This document shows positions 14,826-17,618 of a stretch of 17,618 bases of DNA, in pieces (within the stretch, counting starts at the first letter, position 1; the number at the start of each line of letters is the position of its first letter). The DNA comes from Actinomycetes bacterium. Its GTDB lineage: Bacteria; Actinomycetota; Acidimicrobiia; Acidimicrobiales; CADCSY01. A program made the translations under genes and the position numbers. The notes beneath the pieces were generated by a model, which was given only the letters and a program-made list of their open reading frames with translations, ran no database searches and was not told where the DNA came from. Location: the NCBI GenBank assembly GCA_025464025.1, contig JAODBP010000008.1, forward strand, positions 1 through 17,618. The letters are read 5' to 3'.

Positions 14826-15772
14826 CGTTGCTCGCCGCGCATTGGCTCTGGCTGCTGCTCGCCGTCGCCGCCCTTGTCGCCGCCTACGTGTGGGTGCAGG
14901 TGCGAGGGCGGAGGAAGGCCGCCGTCCGCTTCACCAACCTCGCCCTGCTGGCCAGCGTCGCGCCCAAGCGTCCGGGCTGGCAGCGCCACATCGGCGCCGG
15001 ACTGCTGGCGCTCGCACTCGTCGGCATGGTCGTCGGCCTGGCCCGCCCGGAGCGGACCGTGAAGGTCGCCCGGAAGCGGGCCGTGGTGATCATGGCCATC
15101 GACGTGTCGATCTCGATGAAGGCCACCGACGTGGCGCCCACCCGCCTGGCCGCGGCCAAGGCGGCAGCCGACACGTTCGCTCGGTCGCTGCCCAAGTCGG
15201 TGAAGCTCGGGCTGGTCTCGTTCGCCGGCCACGCGTCGGTGCTGCTGGCGCCCACGACCGACCACGCCGCCGTGATCCGCTCGGTCGACGCCCTCCAGCT
15301 CCAGGAGGCCACGGCCATCGGTGACGCCGTGCTCACGTCGCTGGCCGCCATCCGGGCCGCCGGCATCGGCGAGACCGGTGGCAAGGCGCCGGCCACGATC
15401 GTGTTGATGTCCGACGGCGGCACCACGGTGGGCACGCCGAACGACGAGGCCGCGGCCGATGCCAAGGCGGCCAACATCCCGGTGACGACGATCGCCTTCG
15501 GCACCGTCGATGCCACCATCGAGTACGAGGGCCGCATCGTGCCGGTGCCGGTGCAGCCGGCCGAGCTGGCCCGCCTGTCGAGCCAGACCGGCGGCAAGGC
15601 GCTCACCGCCGAGACGGCCAGCGAGCTGAAGGACGCCTACAAGAACGTCAGCGGGGTGGTCGGCTACACCAAGGAGCGCCACGAGCTGACGACCTGGGCC
15701 ATCGGCCTGGCCTTCCTCCTCGCGCTGCTCGCCGCCGCCGCCTCGCTCCGCTGGACGTCCCGCCTGCCCTGA
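14822..15772 (+). CDS. Membrane-anchored VWA-domain protein (BatA-like)
   Basis: 316 residues, starting at ATG 14822-14824 with a 4-bp overlap to DUF58. Two N-terminal helices (about 7-24 and 58-75) hold it in the membrane, followed by a VWA domain (about 86-270) and a C-terminal helix (about 290-308). The metal-ion-dependent adhesion site is complete: DVSIS (Asp94, Ser96, Ser98), Thr164 in QEATAIGD, and Asp198 in LMSDGG. The layout matches BatA/BatB-like proteins that work with MoxR ATPases. The frame is open far upstream, but that part lies antiphase over DUF58. In other bacteria such operons affect envelope integrity or stress tolerance; the client here is unknown. Confidence 0.9.
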   Translation: MTLLAAHWLWLLLAVAALVAAYVWVQVRGRRKAAVRFTNLALLASVAPKRPGWQRHIGAGLLALALVGMVVGLARPERTVKVARKRAVVIMAIDVSISMKATDVAPTRLAAAKAAADTFARSLPKSVKLGLVSFAGHASVLLAPTTDHAAVIRSVDALQLQEATAIGDAVLTSLAAIRAAGIGETGGKAPATIVLMSDGGTTVGTPNDEAAADAKAANIPVTTIAFGTVDATIEYEGRIVPVPVQPAELARLSSQTGGKALTAETASELKDAYKNVSGVVGYTKERHELTTWAIGLAFLLALLAAAASLRWTSRLP

Positions 15773-15783
15773 GGTTGGCAGGA

Positions 15784-15809
15784 GCATGACAAGGCATGAA
15801 AGGGCATGA
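15784..15809. repeat. Three GCATGA repeats with exact 10-bp period
   Basis: GCATGA occurs at 15784-15789, 15794-15799 and 15804-15809, each in a 10-bp unit (GCATGACAAG, GCATGAAAGG, GCATGAGAGC). It sits in the only gap between the MoxR operon and the toxin operon, 17 bp before the GTG at 15827. The spacing would place each site on the same face of the DNA, as for a regulator binding in tandem. Confidence 0.6.
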
Positions 15810-15826
15810 GAGCGAACTGAACCGGT

Positions 15827-16114
15827 GTGGACGGTTCGTTCTCGGTCGACACCGGTGCGCTGCGGCGCGCCGGTGCTCGGGTATCGGCGATCGCCGAGCA
15901 CCTGGAGATCGTTCGCCGGGCGCCGGAGCCGGGCGGCACCCCGTGGGGTGACGACCCGCCCGGGCAGCGGTTCGGCGCCGGCTACGTCTGCAGTGCCGAG
16001 GGCTTGGAAGCGCGAGCGGCATCGCTCGTCTCCGAGCTCCACGAGGTGGGCGCACGGCTGGCCGAGATGGCGTACGGCTACGAAGCGGCCGACGACGGGT
16101 CGAGGGTGCCATGA
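15827..16114 (+). CDS. WXG100-like small helical protein (type VII secretion partner)
   Basis: 95 residues, from a GTG start; GTG at 15825 is out of frame. It is helix-turn-helix in layout: one helix (about 9-33), a turn TPWGDDPPGQRFGAGY (38-53), then a long helix (about 55-88). The WG-D-G-F-Y turn is characteristic of actinobacterial WXG100/EspC-like proteins, which form heterodimers carrying larger ESX/type VII effectors. It overlaps the toxin gene by 4 bp (ATGA), which supports a co-secreted partner role. An inverted repeat GAACCG/CGGTTC (15819-15824 with 15832-15837) straddles the start codon. There is no signal peptide, as expected. Family membership rests on the motif and context. Confidence 0.72.
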   Translation: MDGSFSVDTGALRRAGARVSAIAEHLEIVRRAPEPGGTPWGDDPPGQRFGAGYVCSAEGLEARAASLVSELHEVGARLAEMAYGYEAADDGSRVP

Positions 16115-17145
16115 GCCTGCTCGGCGACGCGCGGAACCTCGCCGTCGACCACGGCCTCTGGTGGCCGGCCGGTGACCCGGGCCGCCTGCGCCACCTCGCC
16201 GACGACTGGCGGCACCGTGGTGATCGGTTCGAGTCGGCCGCCGGGTCGGTTCGCCACGAGGCGCGCATGGTCGCCGGTGGCAACGTGGGAGCTGCGGTCG
16301 ATGCCTTCCTCGCCCACGCCTGCCTCCTCGCGGCCGAGCTCGACGACCACGCCGACCGCTGCCGTGGCATGGCGAGGGCGCTCGACGAACGCGCCGACCA
16401 GATCGAGGCGGCTCGCCGCCGCATCGAGGCGATCGCGGCCGAGATCGCAGCGACCCTGGCCGTCGGGTTCTTCTTCACCGCGCTGACGGGCGGGCTCTCC
16501 GATGTCGCCGCCGCCGACCTCACCGCCAGCCTCCTGGCCGAGGCGGCCGCGCTGGGCATCTCGTGCTCGGAGGTGGCCGCCGCCACCGTCGCTCGCGTCG
16601 CGGTGTTCGCCACGCTCGGGGCCTGGGACGGGATGCTCTCGAACGCGGTCGGCCAGTCGACCCGCCACCTCGTCGAGCAGCACGAGCTCGTGTGGTCGGT
16701 CGATCTCCACGAGGTCGAGGCGGCCGGTGCCCTCGGCGGCGTGTTCGGCGGGACGCTGGGCTACCTCACGAGACCACCTGGCGCCCTCCCACCCGTGCCG
16801 AAGGTGCCGGTGGAGGTGCCGCCGCTGGAGGAGGCGTGGTCAGCTGGCAAGAGCGGTTCGAGGATCGAGAACCTCATGGAGCACTTCGGGTCCCATCGAG
16901 GTGACTTCCCCGAGATCCAGTCGGTCGAGGAGTACGTCGACCGAGCCTGGACGTTCCTCCACGACCCGCCGGGCGGCACGCTCTCGGTCCGACGCACGAA
17001 TGGTGATCTGGTCCGGTACCAACCGAGCACGAACACCTTCGGCATCCTTGATGGTTCGGGCGTTCCACGGACCCTGTACAAGCCAGACCTCGCCGTCCAC
17101 GGCTACTCGTCGAACATGGAGTACTTCAGTGCCCAGAAGTGGTGA
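16111..17145 (+). CDS. Polymorphic toxin: WXG-like N-terminus, Pro-rich linker, BECR-like nuclease tip
   Basis: 344 residues. The N-terminal region (about 1-110) is coiled and helical, with WWPAGDPGRLRHLADDWR typical of type VII secretion effectors. Hydrophobic stretches follow (about 113-127 and 160-171) and a Gly-rich patch (205-218). A proline-rich linker (about 222-241) then leads to a C-terminal tip (about 250-344): LMEHFGSHRGDFP, SVEEYVDRAWTFL, then NGDLVRYQPSTNTFGILD and PRTLYKPD. This layout resembles the BECR group of RNase toxins (barnase, EndoU, colicin D/E5-like) of polymorphic toxins; this is from remembered pattern, not a search. His258, His262, Arg320 and Lys324 are candidate active-site residues. 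The tip appears less GC-rich than the N-terminal part. The downstream zinc-ribbon gene overlaps its end by 17 bp. Confidence 0.75.
   Translation: MSLLGDARNLAVDHGLWWPAGDPGRLRHLADDWRHRGDRFESAAGSVRHEARMVAGGNVGAAVDAFLAHACLLAAELDDHADRCRGMARALDERADQIEAARRRIEAIAAEIAATLAVGFFFTALTGGLSDVAAADLTASLLAEAAALGISCSEVAAATVARVAVFATLGAWDGMLSNAVGQSTRHLVEQHELVWSVDLHEVEAAGALGGVFGGTLGYLTRPPGALPPVPKVPVEVPPLEEAWSAGKSGSRIENLMEHFGSHRGDFPEIQSVEEYVDRAWTFLHDPPGGTLSVRRTNGDLVRYQPSTNTFGILDGSGVPRTLYKPDLAVHGYSSNMEYFSAQKW
17118..17121 (+). promoter_or_regulatory. Shine-Dalgarno deciding the start of the zinc-ribbon gene
   Basis: GGAG lies 7 nt before GTG 17129, inside the toxin coding sequence. It supports the GTG as start, and ties translation of this gene to that of the toxin. 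Confidence 0.6.
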
Positions 17146-17395
17146 CCTTCGTTGTCGGGTGTGCGGGTTGGAGCAACCCGAGCCCCCTTGGGGTGAGGAC
17201 GGTCGAAGCCCCATCTTCGTGTTCTGCTCGTGTTGTGGCGTCGAGTTCGGCTACGGCGACGCGACACCGGTCGGTGCGCGGCGGTGGCGTGCCCGTTGGG
17301 AGGAGGCGGACCACCAGTGGTTTCGCCCGGCCGACCGTCCCGAAGACTGGTCGCTCGAGGAGCAGCTCTCCCACGTGCCCGCCGAGTTCCGCTGA
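17129..17395 (+). CDS. Small zinc-ribbon protein, candidate immunity protein to the toxin
   Basis: 88 residues from GTG 17129, overlapping the toxin end by 17 bp. Two cysteine pairs, CRVC (residues 9-12) and CSCC (34-37), flank 'EPPWGEDGRSP' and are followed by GVEFGYGDATP, so it looks like a zinc ribbon. The C-terminal half is rich in W, R and acidic residues (RRWRARWEEADHQWF, RPEDWSLEEQL) and ends AEFR. A family of similar small 'CCGVEFGY' proteins occurs next to polymorphic toxins, as far as I recall. Its position immediately after a toxin tip, coupled to it, is the classic position of an immunity gene. The frame is open further upstream only because it is antiphase over the toxin. Neutralising activity is inferred. 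Confidence 0.7.
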   Translation: MPRSGDLRCRVCGLEQPEPPWGEDGRSPIFVFCSCCGVEFGYGDATPVGARRWRARWEEADHQWFRPADRPEDWSLEEQLSHVPAEFR

Positions 17396-17485
17396 CAAAG
17401 CCGAGCCCGACTCCTTCGGCCGGGCGGTGTGGCAGCCGACACGGGGGCAGGAGGTCGTCGCCACCCCGGCGAACGAAGCAGACAT

Positions 17486-17618
17486 ATGGAGACGACTGAT
17501 GTGGCCAAGCGGGTGGCCAACGACACGGCCGACGTGCTCGCCACCATCCCGCTCGTGTCGGGGAACACCCACCTGACCGACCACCTGTTCGAGCAGCTGG
17601 TCGACCTGCTGCTCGAGG
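17486..17618 (+). CDS. Start of an unidentified gene, cut by window end
   Basis: An ATG at 17486 opens a frame with no stop to the window edge (44 codons). It begins METTDVAKRVANDTADVLAT and continues with a helical, Leu-rich stretch (HLTDHLFEQLVDLLLE). No family is recognised and there is no good Shine-Dalgarno. GTG at 17429 is a longer in-frame alternative, so the true start is uncertain. Codon third positions are mostly G/C, as in the neighbours, which supports a real gene. It lies 90 bp after the zinc-ribbon protein. Confidence 0.45.
   Translation, partial: METTDVAKRVANDTADVLATIPLVSGNTHLTDHLFEQLVDLLLE

Noticed and set aside
15784..15809. GCATGA repeats as a small CRISPR or VNTR
   Set aside because: Units of 10 bp without spacers, in a promoter region, and no cas genes; regulatory sites are more likely.
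17404..17430. GCCCG/CGGGC hairpin after the zinc-ribbon gene as a terminator
   Set aside because: Only a 5-bp stem with an 11-nt loop; such pairs are expected by chance at this GC content.

Overview
The window is very GC-rich (roughly 70% by eye), densely packed DNA with short intergenic gaps, many 1-4 bp gene overlaps and frequent GTG/TTG starts. Gene content (MhuD-like haem-degrading monooxygenase, MCR-like alpha-methylacyl-CoA racemase, DUF6458, a WXG100-type secretion pair) points to an actinomycete. The style would suit Acidimicrobiia or a relative, but that finer placement is an inference. There are no rRNA or tRNA genes, no CRISPR array and no recognisable transposase or phage gene.

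Layout. 1-1516 (+): 3' end of peptide deformylase, a PH/SHOCT membrane protein and a cytosolic helical-backbone metal receptor, closed by a hairpin. 1580-3642 (-): galT-galK-DUF6458. 3681-5605 (+): CaiB-family racemase and a PIG-L deacetylase. 5616-7899 (+): a 38-bp operator-like palindrome, then a DHA2 drug exporter and its TetR regulator. 7910-10567 (+): VOC protein and S9A prolyl oligopeptidase. 10564-11694 (-): a lone membrane acyltransferase bracketed by perfect 33-bp direct repeats. 11761-12443 (+): MhuD-like monooxygenase and a small membrane protein. 12484-12629: a 146-bp fold-back element. 12672-12908 (-): stand-alone Lrp/AsnC ligand-binding domain. 12967-15772 (+): MoxR ATPase, DUF58 and VWA membrane protein. 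15827-17395 (+): WXG100-like protein, polymorphic toxin with a C-terminal tip, and a small zinc-ribbon candidate immunity protein. 17486 to the end (+): start of an unidentified gene.

How it works together. Most transcription units look self-contained. GalT and GalK give two Leloir steps; an epimerase is not in the window. The exporter and TetR form a probable self-regulated efflux operon. MoxR, DUF58 and VWA form a classic chaperone-like set. The WXG100 protein, toxin and zinc-ribbon protein look like an orphan type VII secretion toxin-immunity module, with no secretion machinery in view.

The most unusual material is non-coding: the 33-bp repeat that carries both the end of the peptidase gene and a promoter for the monooxygenase; the 146-bp fold-back; the operator palindrome; and a recurrent TAnnnT box 6-8 nt before start codons, which suggests widespread leaderless transcription, twice with a TAG stop codon reused as the start of the -10 box.
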